From assembly GCF_000403135.1 (NCBI RefSeq), contig NZ_AQPN01000033.1, forward strand, positions 1-37,121: 37,121 bases of DNA, given 5' to 3'. Numbering within the stretch: position 1 is the stretch's first letter; the number at the start of each line of letters is the position of its first letter. Under the pieces are notes generated by a model, which saw only the letters and a program-made list of their open reading frames with translations, had not been told where the DNA came from and made no database searches. Positions 1 through 8,449 of the stretch are shown piece after piece. The translations under genes were made by a program, and so were the position numbers. Origin of the DNA: Arcticibacter svalbardensis MN12-7. GTDB taxonomy: Bacteria > Bacteroidota > Bacteroidia > Sphingobacteriales > Sphingobacteriaceae.

Positions 1-98
1 GAGTAATTGATTTAGTATCGGCTGTCCGCTAAAATTTGTATTTTTAACCATAGTTACTTTTACTTTGGTAGTGTCGTAACTTCAAAGGTAAATTAACT

Positions 99-124
99 GG
101 TTGGCGCTTGCGCCAACCTTTTTT
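99..124 (+). terminator. Rho-independent terminator of an off-window gene
   Basis: GGTTGGCGC at 99-107 pairs with GCGCCAACC at 110-118 (8-9 bp with a 2-4 nt loop) and is followed by six T, then C and four more T. No plus-strand gene lies before it in the window, so it probably ends a gene whose body lies to the left of position 1. Confidence 0.85.
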
Positions 125-280
125 CTTTTACCGGACAACAGTATTTTAATATATAAGCAGCAATGGACAAACCGTTCAGATTGAAGCTTTCTGAATAAAT
201 GAAAAACGTGATAATATTGGGTACATAAATCGCCAAACTAATTATAACTTCGCTAAACAACGATCATCAAAATCCTAACA

Positions 281-757
281 ATGAAAACAGTTACGCTAAC
301 ATCCTTCATCATTACGCTCTTACTCATCCTATCCGTTCCTGCTTTGCAAGCTCAATCTGTACCGGGGGCAGGAAATCCTTCCTGGAAGACTAATGAGCCA
401 TGGAAGAATAACCAGTTGATGCAACCTTCTACTCTGGCAGCAATACTGAATAACCCTAAAGCAAAAAAGCCCCTGATATTTAATATAGGGGTAGTGGAAA
501 ATATAAAAGGAGCGCAAAATATTGGTGCTGCAAGTGTGCAGAAAAACCTTATTGCTTTTAAAACTGCACTTCGAGGAGTTCCTAAAAATGCAGCTATTGT
601 CGTGTACTGCGGATGTTGCCCTTTTAATAAATGTCCCAATATTCGTCCCGCTATCACTGCCTTGAATGAACTTGGTTATAATAATGCAAAGCTGTTAAAC
701 CTGGCAACAAACATCAAAGTAGATTGGATCAATAAGGGTTATCCGCTGGCTAAATAG
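281..757 (+). CDS. Exported rhodanese-like domain protein
   Basis: A 158-residue protein with a clear signal peptide (hydrophobic stretch at about residues 8-20, then ALQAQ as a likely cleavage site) and one small rhodanese-fold domain from about residue 45 to the end. The active-site loop is YCGCCPFNKCPN, with the expected catalytic cysteine after the beta strand IVVYC and extra cysteines around it. Rhodanese-fold proteins transfer sulfane sulfur or bind thiols or metals. In an exported protein of this size the substrate cannot be read from sequence, and the extra cysteines would also suit disulfide or metal chemistry. The gene stands alone: a terminator lies upstream and its stop is only 10 bp from the end of the convergent GH26 gene. 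The ATG at 281 is chosen because it begins a classical signal peptide; there is no strong Shine-Dalgarno. Confidence 0.75.
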   Translation: MKTVTLTSFIITLLLILSVPALQAQSVPGAGNPSWKTNEPWKNNQLMQPSTLAAILNNPKAKKPLIFNIGVVENIKGAQNIGAASVQKNLIAFKTALRGVPKNAAIVVYCGCCPFNKCPNIRPAITALNELGYNNAKLLNLATNIKVDWINKGYPLAK

Positions 758-767
758 ATCCAATGAA

Positions 768-1898
768 CTACTTATACAAATTAAGTTTACTGGCTTCTTT
801 CTGAAAAATAGTTTGTGGAAGGTTATAAAACCGCATAAAATCGGGCGCAGATGCGTGTCCTTTATAAGGAACATAATACTCAGTTGATTTATCACCTGGT
901 TTATACCCGGCATTTCTCCAGAAGAGGGTATACGCAAAATGATGTCCGCTGAATGCTTTAGCTACTGCTTCTGTAAACCATTTAGAATAAGGAATTTTCG
1001 AAAAGCCCATTTCAGCAACAGCAGGAATCTTATTCTTTTCTTTGGCTACCGCCTCGATAATAGTCAGATGATGGTCAAGATCCTTAATAAAGGCACTATC
1101 GATTTCCGCTTTACCACCTTGATAGGTATCAAATGAAACGACATCAATCAGATCGTCCCCAGGGTAACGCTCCAGAAACTGTTCTGCGTTATTAAACTCT
1201 CCGCCTGTATTATATACATACAACAGATTATGAACCTGTTTTACATCTCTCAGCTACTTCACCGTATACTGAAATAAGGTTTTAAATTCGTCTACCGAAG
1301 AACTCTTTGCTCCCCACCAAAACCATCCTCCTGTTAATTCATGTAAGGGTCTGAATAAAACAGGAATTAATTCACCTTTTGGACCTTTCAGACTCAATAG
1401 AAAATGTGCTATTTTATCCAGTTGCGCTTGATAGACGTCATGCTTTTCAGCACCGGGAAGTATAGCTGCAACAGTTCCAGGAGTTGGATCCCATGCTGTT
1501 TTGCCTGTATAGGGATTTGTTCCATGCCAGCTGATCGTAATTACACCACCCCGGCGATAGCCTTCCTCAATATAATGCCTCATCTTATCAAATGGAACAC
1601 TATCCAGATTCATCTTTGCACCAAGCTCTAATCCTCCTAATTCCCAACCATATAAGGCTGGATAATCACCTGTTACATCTTTGATATCACTTCTACCCGG
1701 CTTATATTTCCAGTTCACTCCATATGCAAGAGCTCCCTGATGGCCAACCAGATACCCTTTTTTCATTACATTTTTCAGATTAGTATAAAGATTGACGGTC
1801 TCTTTGGTAGCTTTTGCATCTGATGGTTTCACCGGCTGGGCATCACTATTAAAGTAGCATAACAGGAACGAAAAAAAAAATAATATACTGCTTCTCAT
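768..1898 (-). pseudogene. GH26 beta-mannanase gene interrupted by an in-frame TAG
   Basis: Two minus-strand open stretches (1898 to 1257 and 1253 to 768) lie in the same frame and are separated only by a TAG codon at 1256-1254, codon 215. Read through, they make one 376-codon protein of normal length for a secreted single-domain GH26 endo-beta-1,4-mannanase. Residues 1-20 are a signal peptide. LFRPLHELTGGWFWWG carries the family acid/base Glu (E187), and PAVAEMGF carries the nucleophile Glu (E296 in read-through numbering). The truncated product keeps the acid/base but loses the nucleophile, so it should be inactive. Codons after the stop resume at once with LRDVKQVHNLLYVYNTGG, typical of the family, so no sequence is missing. 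One base change in a tyrosine codon (TAT or TAC to TAG) is the simplest explanation. A recent mutation, a base error, or suppression of TAG are the alternatives. No SusCD pair adjoins it. Confidence 0.85.
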
Positions 1899-2080
1899 TA
1901 TCTAAATGAATCAAATGGTCTGAATAATATAAGTATGATGTAAGCTTCAATATTTCAATATATCGTATCGGATTGATTTAAAGATTACACTGGTCTATTG
2001 TTTAGCATCACAAACTTACAATTATGTCCCTCATTAATATGATAGTTTTATATCCGATCATGCAACAATCTTAACCTAAA

Positions 2081-2280
2081 TATACTTTGCCATTCTGAAA
2101 GGATTGAATTGGATCAAGCTATCTCAGGCCTGCCAAATGGCTATACTTTGTTATTGTACCGGAAGGATTGAATTAAACTGATTAAAACACAGAGGGGATG
2201 AACTAAACTGGCAGATGTACTTATTTGTGAGACATCACAATTGATCAAATAAACCGGCTTTAAACATACTTTATCAGCAT
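2081..2280. repeat. Imperfect direct repeats upstream of the GH26 gene
   Basis: TATACTTTG at 2081-2089 and again at 2142-2150 are each followed after about 11-15 nt by AGGATTGAATT (2100-2110 and 2164-2174). A weaker copy of the second half, GGGGATGAACTAAACTGG, lies at about 2194-2211, and a degraded copy of the unit starts near 2267 (ATACTTTATC, then AAAGGGGATT). The period is about 61-62 nt. The block lies 180-380 nt upstream of the GH26 start, where an activator could bind; this role is inferred. Nothing else is recognised between 1899 and 2273. Confidence 0.4.
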
Positions 2281-2411
2281 GCAGTAAAGGGGATTTTGTT
2301 ACTATGTTTATGATCGTCCTGCACTTCCTCTACTTGCGCTTTCAACTTAGGGTTTGAAGATGATCCGCATCCAGTCATAAATAAACTGATTAGTAATTCT
2401 GCCTTTCCCAT
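2274..2411 (-). CDS. Possible small lipoprotein, 45 residues
   Basis: A short open frame from ATG at 2411 to TGA at 2274-2276. It begins MGKAELLISLFMTGCGSSS: a lysine, a hydrophobic stretch and a lipobox-like MTGC with C15 as the lipidation site, followed by a serine-rich spacer. The mature part is charged (KLKAQVEEVQDDHKHSNK) and includes a DDHKH cluster that could bind a metal; the last residue is a cysteine. This layout is that of a minimal exported lipoprotein, but the hydrophobic core is short and contains a glutamate, and the downstream sequence is only 30 residues. It could be a decayed fragment of a longer lipoprotein. I do not recognise a family. A longer overlapping minus-strand frame (2586 to 2347) looks less protein-like. 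Confidence 0.35.
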   Translation of the reverse strand: MGKAELLISLFMTGCGSSSNPKLKAQVEEVQDDHKHSNKIPFTAC

Positions 2412-2800
2412 CGGAATCAAAGAATATTAATTTCCCTGATTGCAAAGCCATTGCTATACATTTCAACACAATATCCTTCTTATAAAATCCTTTTTCGAGA
2501 AATAAAAGCCACTTGAACATCAATCTCTTCAAAAAACACTCATAAAATAAATAAAAAGAAAGAATTATTACCAAATACGAATTCAAATATCTAAAAATCA
2601 GCTTTTCAATTCATTTTTTAATCCAAAATAAAAAATAAACTTCATTTTATTAGTTTAAAGAGATTAATTACTTAAATATTGATCAATATATATTCTATTT
2701 CATATATAAATGCTTATTATTGCTATTAAATACTGAAATAATATATTACAAATCGCATATTTATATATTATTTGATCTCAATGCTCTAAAAACAGAAAAC
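2412..2800. other. AT-rich leader of the nirB block, no convincing gene
   Basis: A very AT-rich region upstream of nirB. It holds a minus-strand open frame (2586-2347) rich in F, L, I and K, as expected for chance translation of A/T DNA, and a palindrome at 2676-2689. It most likely carries the promoter of the nirBD operon, but I find no clean match to the TAnnTTTG element in the last 100 nt. Confidence 0.5.
2676..2689. promoter_or_regulatory. Perfect 14-bp palindrome upstream of nirB
   Basis: ATATTGATCAATAT is a perfect inverted repeat 112 nt before the nirB start. It resembles the half-sites of Crp/FNR-family operators (TTGAT...ATCAA) but lacks the usual 4-nt spacer, so it is not a standard FNR box. 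Binding by a nitrogen or redox regulator is only a guess; short AT-rich palindromes also arise by chance. Confidence 0.3.
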
Positions 2801-5305
2801 ATGACAACAACAAAGCCCGCTGTAGTTATTATTGGAAATGGAATGGTGAGTTATAAGTTTTGTGAAAAGCTTATTGCTAAATCTTCCAACTTTGAAATTA
2901 TCGTATTTGGAGAAGAATCCCGTCCTGCTTATGACAGGGTTCATTTGAGTGAATATTTTAATGGAAAGTCAGCCGAAGATCTTTCGATGTCACCATTAAC
3001 CTGGTATGCGGATAATGGCATACATCTTCACCTCAACGATCCTGTTCAGGAAATCAACCGGGAAGAAAAAACCGTACATACATTAAAAGGAATCAATCAG
3101 CATTACGATTACCTGATACTAGCAACGGGCTCATCTGCTTTTGTTCCAGATATTCCGGGAGTTGAAAAGCAAGGTGTATTTGTATATAGAACCATTGAAG
3201 ATCTTGACCTGATATTAGCTTATGCGGCAAATGCAAAGGAGGCTGCTGTAATAGGTGGCGGACTTTTAGGACTTGAAGCAGCCAAAGCATTAATTGACCT
3301 GGGAATAAAAGAGCCTCATGTGATTGAGTTTGCTCCTCGCTTGATGCCAAGACAAATTGATCAGGCTGGAAGCAAAATGTTGCAAATGAAGTTAAATGAA
3401 TTAGGGCTAAGGATTCATTTAAACAAAAGCACATCGCGCATTGGCGGAGAGGACAAAATAGATGCATTACATTTTGCGGACGACACGCAAATCCATGTAG
3501 ATATGCTGATCATCTCGGCAGGGATTCGTCCCAGAGATGAACTAGCACAACTTTCCGGACTAAAAACAGGCACACGAGGTGGCGTAGTTGTAAATGATTA
3601 CATGCAAACAAGTGACGAAAGCATTTTTGCGATAGGAGAATGTGCCCTGCATGAAGGGATGATTTACGGTCTTGTTGCACCCGGTTATGAGATGGCCGAT
3701 GTTGCTGTAAACACGTTATGCGATAGCGAAAAAAGCTTCAGCGGTTACGATATGAGCACAAAATTAAAACTCATCGGTATTGATGTAGCCAGTTTCGGAG
3801 ATCCTTTTATTGCTGAACCCGATTGCAGATCCATTGTTATGGACGACAGCCATAAGGGTGTTTATAAACGGATTAACATTAGCAACGACGGCAAGCACCT
3901 ATTGGGAGGAATCCTGGTTGGCGATGCAACATCATACAATATGCTGCTGCAAACGGTTAAAAACAACATCATATTACCACCTAATCCTGAAGATTTAATT
4001 TTAGGCTCAAGAGGCGAATCGGCAAATGACGGTTCAGGTGCGATGTCCCTTCCTGATGATGCTTTAATCTGCTCTTGCGAATCAGTAAGTAAAGGAGCAA
4101 TCCTTCATGCGGTTAAAGAAGATCACATCACTACACTGGATGGTATTAAAAAATGCACTAAAGCAGGAACATGCTGTGGAGGATGCGTACCGATGGTAAA
4201 AGACCTGATTGCAGGTTCATTAAAAGAAAGCGGGATCTACGTAAAAAATGTAATCTGCGAACATTTCAACTATTCACGTCAGGAACTGCTTGATGTCATC
4301 AAAATAAATAATGTAAAGATTTACGATGAGGCGTTGGATCATTTTGGAAAAGGTGATGGATGCGAAACCTGTAAACCTGTTGTAGCGAGTATCCTTTCCA
4401 GTTTATGGAATGATGTGATCGTAAAACAAGCCCCTACTCAGGATAGCAATGACCGCTACCTGGCCAATATTCAAAAGGGAGGCACTTACTCTGTGGTTCC
4501 CCGCATTCCTGGTGGTGAAATCACTCCTGATAAACTGATTATATTAGGTCAGATTGCTAAGAAATATGCTTTATACACTAAGATTACAGGTGGTCAACGA
4601 ATCGATATGTTCGGCGCACATGTAAATGACCTGCCTGATATCTGGGAAGAGCTGATTGATGCCGGTTTTGAAAGCGGACATGCCTATGGAAAAGCATTAC
4701 GTACGGTAAAAAGTTGCGTTGGAAGCACATGGTGCCGGTTTGGCCTTCATGACAGTGTTTCTTTTGCTATTGAAATAGAAGAACGTTACCGTGGAATCAG
4801 AGCGCCACACAAGATAAAAGGTGGTGTAAGCGGATGTGTCAGGGAATGCGCAGAAGCACAGTCCAAGGACTTTGGGATCATTGCTACTGAAAAAGGATGG
4901 AATTTATATATCTGCGGAAATGGCGGTTCTAAACCTCAGCATGCACAACTTTTAGCTAGTGATATCGATAAAGAAACCTGCATTAAATACATCGATCGCT
5001 TCCTGATGTTCTATATTAAAACAGCAGACCCGCTCACGCGTACTGCAACCTGGTTGAATAAAATGGAAGGCGGCCTGACCTATTTGAAAAATGTAATTCT
5101 GAATGACAGCATTGAAATTTGCGGACAATTAGAAACAGAAATGCAAGGCTTGGTTGACAGCTTCCATTGCGAATGGAAGGAAGTAGTGACCAATCCCGAA
5201 CTAAGAAAACGTTTCGTACACTTTGTTAATGCCCCTGAAAAGAAAGACCCAACAGTAGAATTTGACACCTTCAGAACTCAGATAAAAGCTAAAGACTGGT
5301 TATAA
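2801..5305 (+). CDS. nirB: NADH-dependent assimilatory nitrite reductase, large subunit
   Basis: This 834-residue siroheme enzyme reduces nitrite to ammonium in the cytoplasm with NADH. Domains in order: FAD/NADH disulfide-oxidoreductase module (about 1-400; VVIIGNGMVSYKFCEKL for FAD, AVIGGGLLGLEAAKAL for NADH, IFAIGECALHEG as the second FAD motif); BFD-type [2Fe-2S] domain (C424, C426, then KCTKAGTCCGGC) with a second cysteine pair further on (CETCKP); then the nitrite/sulfite reductase ferredoxin-like and catalytic domains. The siroheme/[4Fe-4S] ligands are CVGSTWC (C639, C645) and CVREC (C679, C683). Length fits NirB. The frame stays open upstream to 2720, but the ATG at 2801 is chosen because the FAD motif then falls at the usual distance from the N-terminus. 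nirD follows 24 nt later. No siroheme synthase gene is present in the window. Confidence 0.96.
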   Translation: MTTTKPAVVIIGNGMVSYKFCEKLIAKSSNFEIIVFGEESRPAYDRVHLSEYFNGKSAEDLSMSPLTWYADNGIHLHLNDPVQEINREEKTVHTLKGINQHYDYLILATGSSAFVPDIPGVEKQGVFVYRTIEDLDLILAYAANAKEAAVIGGGLLGLEAAKALIDLGIKEPHVIEFAPRLMPRQIDQAGSKMLQMKLNELGLRIHLNKSTSRIGGEDKIDALHFADDTQIHVDMLIISAGIRPRDELAQLSGLKTGTRGGVVVNDYMQTSDESIFAIGECALHEGMIYGLVAPGYEMADVAVNTLCDSEKSFSGYDMSTKLKLIGIDVASFGDPFIAEPDCRSIVMDDSHKGVYKRINISNDGKHLLGGILVGDATSYNMLLQTVKNNIILPPNPEDLILGSRGESANDGSGAMSLPDDALICSCESVSKGAILHAVKEDHITTLDGIKKCTKAGTCCGGCVPMVKDLIAGSLKESGIYVKNVICEHFNYSRQELLDVIKINNVKIYDEALDHFGKGDGCETCKPVVASILSSLWNDVIVKQAPTQDSNDRYLANIQKGGTYSVVPRIPGGEITPDKLIILGQIAKKYALYTKITGGQRIDMFGAHVNDLPDIWEELIDAGFESGHAYGKALRTVKSCVGSTWCRFGLHDSVSFAIEIEERYRGIRAPHKIKGGVSGCVRECAEAQSKDFGIIATEKGWNLYICGNGGSKPQHAQLLASDIDKETCIKYIDRFLMFYIKTADPLTRTATWLNKMEGGLTYLKNVILNDSIEICGQLETEMQGLVDSFHCEWKEVVTNPELRKRFVHFVNAPEKKDPTVEFDTFRTQIKAKDWL

Positions 5306-5329
5306 ATCCACCCTTAAAATTTAAAGATC

Positions 5330-5704
5330 ATGATAATAAATACGGATATAGAATTACAAGCTGAGGCTTCAATTGAATGGTTTTTGGCTTGCAATGAAGA
5401 AGATGTACCTGAAAATGGAGGAGCATGTATTGATTACAAGGGCGAACAAATTGCCATCTTTAATTTTACACGCCGCAAGGAATGGTATGCCACACAAAAT
5501 CTTTGTCCCCATAAACAACAAATGGCACTGTCAAGAGGTATGATTGGCAGTGCGGGAGAAAGCTGTGAACCTAAAGTTGCCTGTCCCTTTCATAAAAAAA
5601 CATTCTCACTTTTGAGCGGAGAATGCGCATCAGGAGAAGATTATACCATAAAAACATATCCGGTAAAACTTTCCGCGGGTCAAGTGTTTATCGGGATACA
5701 ATAA
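5330..5704 (+). CDS. nirD: Nitrite reductase small subunit, Rieske-type
   Basis: A 124-residue NirD-type protein, the small partner of NirB. It has the Rieske fold: the first ligand loop is NLCPHKQQMAL and the second is ACPFHKKTF, so both Cys-x-His pairs are kept (CPH and CPFH). Many NirD proteins have lost the cluster ligands; this one appears to keep all four, so it may hold a [2Fe-2S] cluster. It lies 24 nt after nirB and 29 nt before the moaC/moaB fusion, consistent with one transcript. The N-terminus from 5330 is the first ATG after the nirB stop and gives a normal family length. Confidence 0.93.
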   Translation: MIINTDIELQAEASIEWFLACNEEDVPENGGACIDYKGEQIAIFNFTRRKEWYATQNLCPHKQQMALSRGMIGSAGESCEPKVACPFHKKTFSLLSGECASGEDYTIKTYPVKLSAGQVFIGIQ

Positions 5705-5733
5705 CCCTGATAAATTTTACCAATATTTGTTCC

Positions 5734-6684
5734 ATGCGCGATATAACCGGCAAGCAGATTACATTAAGAACAGCGAGGGCGGTAGCTGTAATTTTCTGTT
5801 CAGCAGAAACCACCGAACTCATTAAAAACAATCAGTTGCCTAAGGGCAATTTGTTTGACGTTGCCCGCGCTGCCGGTTTCATAGGAGCAAAACTAACACC
5901 ACAACTTCTGCCCCACTGCCATCCGGTTTCCATTGATGGCATGGAGATCTCGTTCAGCTTTCTCTCCTCAGAAGAGCACCAGGAACATTTTGAACCCTCC
6001 GTATTGGAACGACAAGGCATTGTCATTTTAGGAACGGCAAAATCTATTGGACGAACCGGCATAGAGATGGAAATGCTTACAGCCGTTTCTGTTGCTGCAC
6101 TCGAAATTTACGACATGTTAAAACCGGTAGATACTGCCCTGGAGATCGGTCATATTAAACTTCTGGAGAAACGTGGAGGTAAAAGCGACCGCAAAAACTT
6201 CTTTAAAACTTCTTCCACTTGTGCTATTCTGGTTTGTTCAGACTCTACAGCAGCCGGTAAACGGGAAGACAAAAGTGGTAAGCTCATTCAGGAAAAGCTC
6301 GAATTAATTAATGCACAAGTTGTAGATTATAAAATAGTTGCTGATAATAAGGATGAGATCCAGAAGCAAATAAAAGAATGGGTGGCCGATGATGTACACT
6401 TCATATTTACTACCGGAGGAACAGGATTAGGTCCTCGTGATCATACTGTTGAAGCGGTGAAAGAAATCCTGGAACGCGATGCAGATGGAATTACAGAGGC
6501 AATGCGTGCTCACGGACAACTGCGCACTCCCTTAGCCATGATGAGTCGTGCAGTAGCCGGTTCAATAGCTCAAACTTTAATTATCACCCTTCCGGGAAGC
6601 AGTAATGGGGCTTCAGAATCATTAGAAGCCATTTTACCAGCTGTATTTCATGCACGTAAGATGATGAAAGGAGGAGGACACTAA
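5734..6684 (+). CDS. moaCB: MoaC-MoaB fusion for molybdopterin synthesis
   Basis: A 316-residue two-domain protein. Residues 1-150 are MoaC, which with MoaA turns GTP into cyclic pyranopterin monophosphate: KGNLFDVARAAGFIGAK, LLPHCHPV and GIEMEMLTAVSVAALEIYDM match the MoaC signature regions. Residues 160-316 are a MoaB/MogA domain, which adenylylates molybdopterin before metal insertion: FIFTTGGTGLGPRDHTVEA and LPGSSNGASESLEAI. The two activities act early and late in the pathway, with MoaD/MoaE between them. The frame is open upstream to 5623, inside nirD, but ATG 5734 begins at the normal MoaC N-terminus (MRDITGKQ), 29 nt after the nirD stop. The same fusion is common in Bacteroidota. moeA starts 3 nt after its stop. 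Confidence 0.93.
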   Translation: MRDITGKQITLRTARAVAVIFCSAETTELIKNNQLPKGNLFDVARAAGFIGAKLTPQLLPHCHPVSIDGMEISFSFLSSEEHQEHFEPSVLERQGIVILGTAKSIGRTGIEMEMLTAVSVAALEIYDMLKPVDTALEIGHIKLLEKRGGKSDRKNFFKTSSTCAILVCSDSTAAGKREDKSGKLIQEKLELINAQVVDYKIVADNKDEIQKQIKEWVADDVHFIFTTGGTGLGPRDHTVEAVKEILERDADGITEAMRAHGQLRTPLAMMSRAVAGSIAQTLIITLPGSSNGASESLEAILPAVFHARKMMKGGGH

Positions 6685-6687
6685 ATT

Positions 6688-7884
6688 ATGATCAGCTTTC
6701 CCGATGCTTTAGCCGCTATTAACGTTCTTGCAAAACCTTTTGATAAAGAATTCTGCCCGCTTGAAGATGCAGACGGAAGGATTTTAGCGGATAACTGCTT
6801 TGCGGACCGCAATTACCCTCCCTTTAACCGGGCAGCCATGGATGGCTACGCCATCATGTATAACGATTGGGAAAATGGGTTAAGAGAATATAAAATCACG
6901 GAGGTAATCTATGCAGGTCAGGCATCGGAACAAACCATACATTCCGGTTATTGCTATAAAATCATGACTGGTGCAACTACACCTCCTTTAGCCACCGTAA
7001 TTATCAGGCGGGAAGATTCCATAGAACAAGATAACGTAGTAACACTGAAAGGTGAATCTCTAAAACCCTATCAGAATATAGCCAGAGAAGGGGAAGATGC
7101 AAAAGCTGGAGCTTTAATTTTAGAAGCACCCTTACGCTGCGAGCCTCAGATTATCAGCCTGTTGACTTCCATAGGTAAAACACAAGTGTCGGTTTATAAA
7201 CTACCAAAAGTTGCTGTAATTACAACAGGTAATGAAGTAGTTAAGCCAGATGAACCGATTGCCGCATTTCAAATACGAAATAGCAATCAATACCTACTCC
7301 GCGCTCTGTTGAAGAAATGGAATATTAACGAACCGGTTTGTATCCATGTTCAGGATAACAAAGACGCTTTAAGAGAGACTCTTCAGCAAGCTATTTTATC
7401 GGATATCACAATCATTAACGGAGGTGTTTCAGCTGGAGATGCAGATTACGTTCCACAAATCTTACATGAACTGGGGGTAAAAGAAATCTTTCATCAAGTG
7501 GCTATGCGGCCGGGTAAGCCTATCTGGACCGGAAAATCCCCATCAGGAGGAATGGTCTTTGCCCTTCCGGGAAACCCACTATCCTGTCTTACTACTTTCA
7601 CTCTTTTTATTGAATCATATCTTTATAAAAGCTTTGGGTTTAAAGAAAGAATTCCCTACAAACTTCCTCTCCTTGAAAACAGAAGCAAAAAAAACAAGCT
7701 AACTGAGTTTTTCCCGGTACGAATAGCTACTGAACAATTTGGACTTCATCTTGTAAAACACAATGGCTCGGGAGATATCACTGCTGGATTACATGCAAAC
7801 GGATTAGCAGTACATGCTGCTGAAAAAGAAAGCATAGTAAGTGGCGAGCCTATTGACTTTTATCCTTTTAACAACTATTTATAA
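6688..7884 (+). CDS. moeA: Molybdopterin molybdenumtransferase
   Basis: A 398-residue MoeA, which inserts molybdate into adenylylated molybdopterin. Signature segments: FNRAAMDGYAI near residue 50, VAVITTGNEVVKPDE near 180, INGGVSAGDADYVP near 250, AMRPGKPIWTG near 275 and FALPGNPLSCLTTF near 295. Length is normal for the family (about 400). The ATG is 3 nt after the MoaC-MoaB stop, so translation is probably coupled. It is the last gene of the first block; a 565-nt gap separates it from narK, and I see no strong terminator hairpin after it. Confidence 0.95.
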   Translation: MISFPDALAAINVLAKPFDKEFCPLEDADGRILADNCFADRNYPPFNRAAMDGYAIMYNDWENGLREYKITEVIYAGQASEQTIHSGYCYKIMTGATTPPLATVIIRREDSIEQDNVVTLKGESLKPYQNIAREGEDAKAGALILEAPLRCEPQIISLLTSIGKTQVSVYKLPKVAVITTGNEVVKPDEPIAAFQIRNSNQYLLRALLKKWNINEPVCIHVQDNKDALRETLQQAILSDITIINGGVSAGDADYVPQILHELGVKEIFHQVAMRPGKPIWTGKSPSGGMVFALPGNPLSCLTTFTLFIESYLYKSFGFKERIPYKLPLLENRSKKNKLTEFFPVRIATEQFGLHLVKHNGSGDITAGLHANGLAVHAAEKESIVSGEPIDFYPFNNYL

Positions 7885-8449
7885 AGTCTTTTAACAGGAA
7901 TAGTGATAAACCGGATACTTGAATCATTTCAGCTAGCCAGAAATAAATCTATTGCATCTTACTTGTTTTCATATCTCCCCGAACCTACTGATCTATTCTC
8001 CTATACAAACAAAGCCTAAAGAACCTCAACCTATTGTACTAAACATTTCAATTTTTTGTTCATACTTGAAGGCAAAAAGTCAATTATGAGTACTTAATTA
8101 ACCAAATATTTCTTAAAAAAGCCTAAAAATCAAAGATTTTAAATTATTACTGAATAATAACAAGCATTTTATCTATAAAATTGAATAATAAATTCAAAAT
8201 AGAACAACAATGGCTTATAATATTAAGTGAAATCAGTTAATATTAAAATATTAGCCTATTAATATTATATAAATCATATTTTATTAACATTTATCACCAA
8301 TTAATGCTTTATTACCATCATTTATCTTATATTTATAATATTATAAAGCAACAACGTTAAGATTAAAATACGATTACGTACTCAGCAAGAATATTAACAA
8401 AAAGAGCGCAGCTAGTTCAGCTAAATAGTTTAAGAAAATTTAAATCAAG
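7885..8449. promoter_or_regulatory. 565-nt AT-rich gap with repeated TAATATTA palindromes
   Basis: No open frame of interest. The palindrome TAATATTA occurs at 8218-8225, 8238-8245, 8260-8267 and 8336-8343. The first three lie 20 and 22 nt apart, about two helical turns, on the same face of the DNA. The region sits directly before the narK/nitrate reductase block, so it most likely contains its promoter and possibly an operator array. Because the local DNA is strongly AT-rich, some copies could be chance. Confidence 0.4.

Noticed and set aside
2347-2586. Minus-strand open frame of 79 codons in the nirB leader
   Set aside because: Composition is what A/T-rich DNA gives by chance (runs of F, L, I, K), there is no motif, and it ends in a different frame over the more convincing small lipoprotein.
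2676-2689. FNR box upstream of nirB
   Set aside because: The half-sites are fused without the 4-nt spacer of a true FNR site, so it is recorded only as a palindrome.
2720-2800. Longer NirB starting at 2720
   Set aside because: It would start at TTG and add 27 residues of AT-rich translation; ATG 2801 puts the FAD motif at the normal place.
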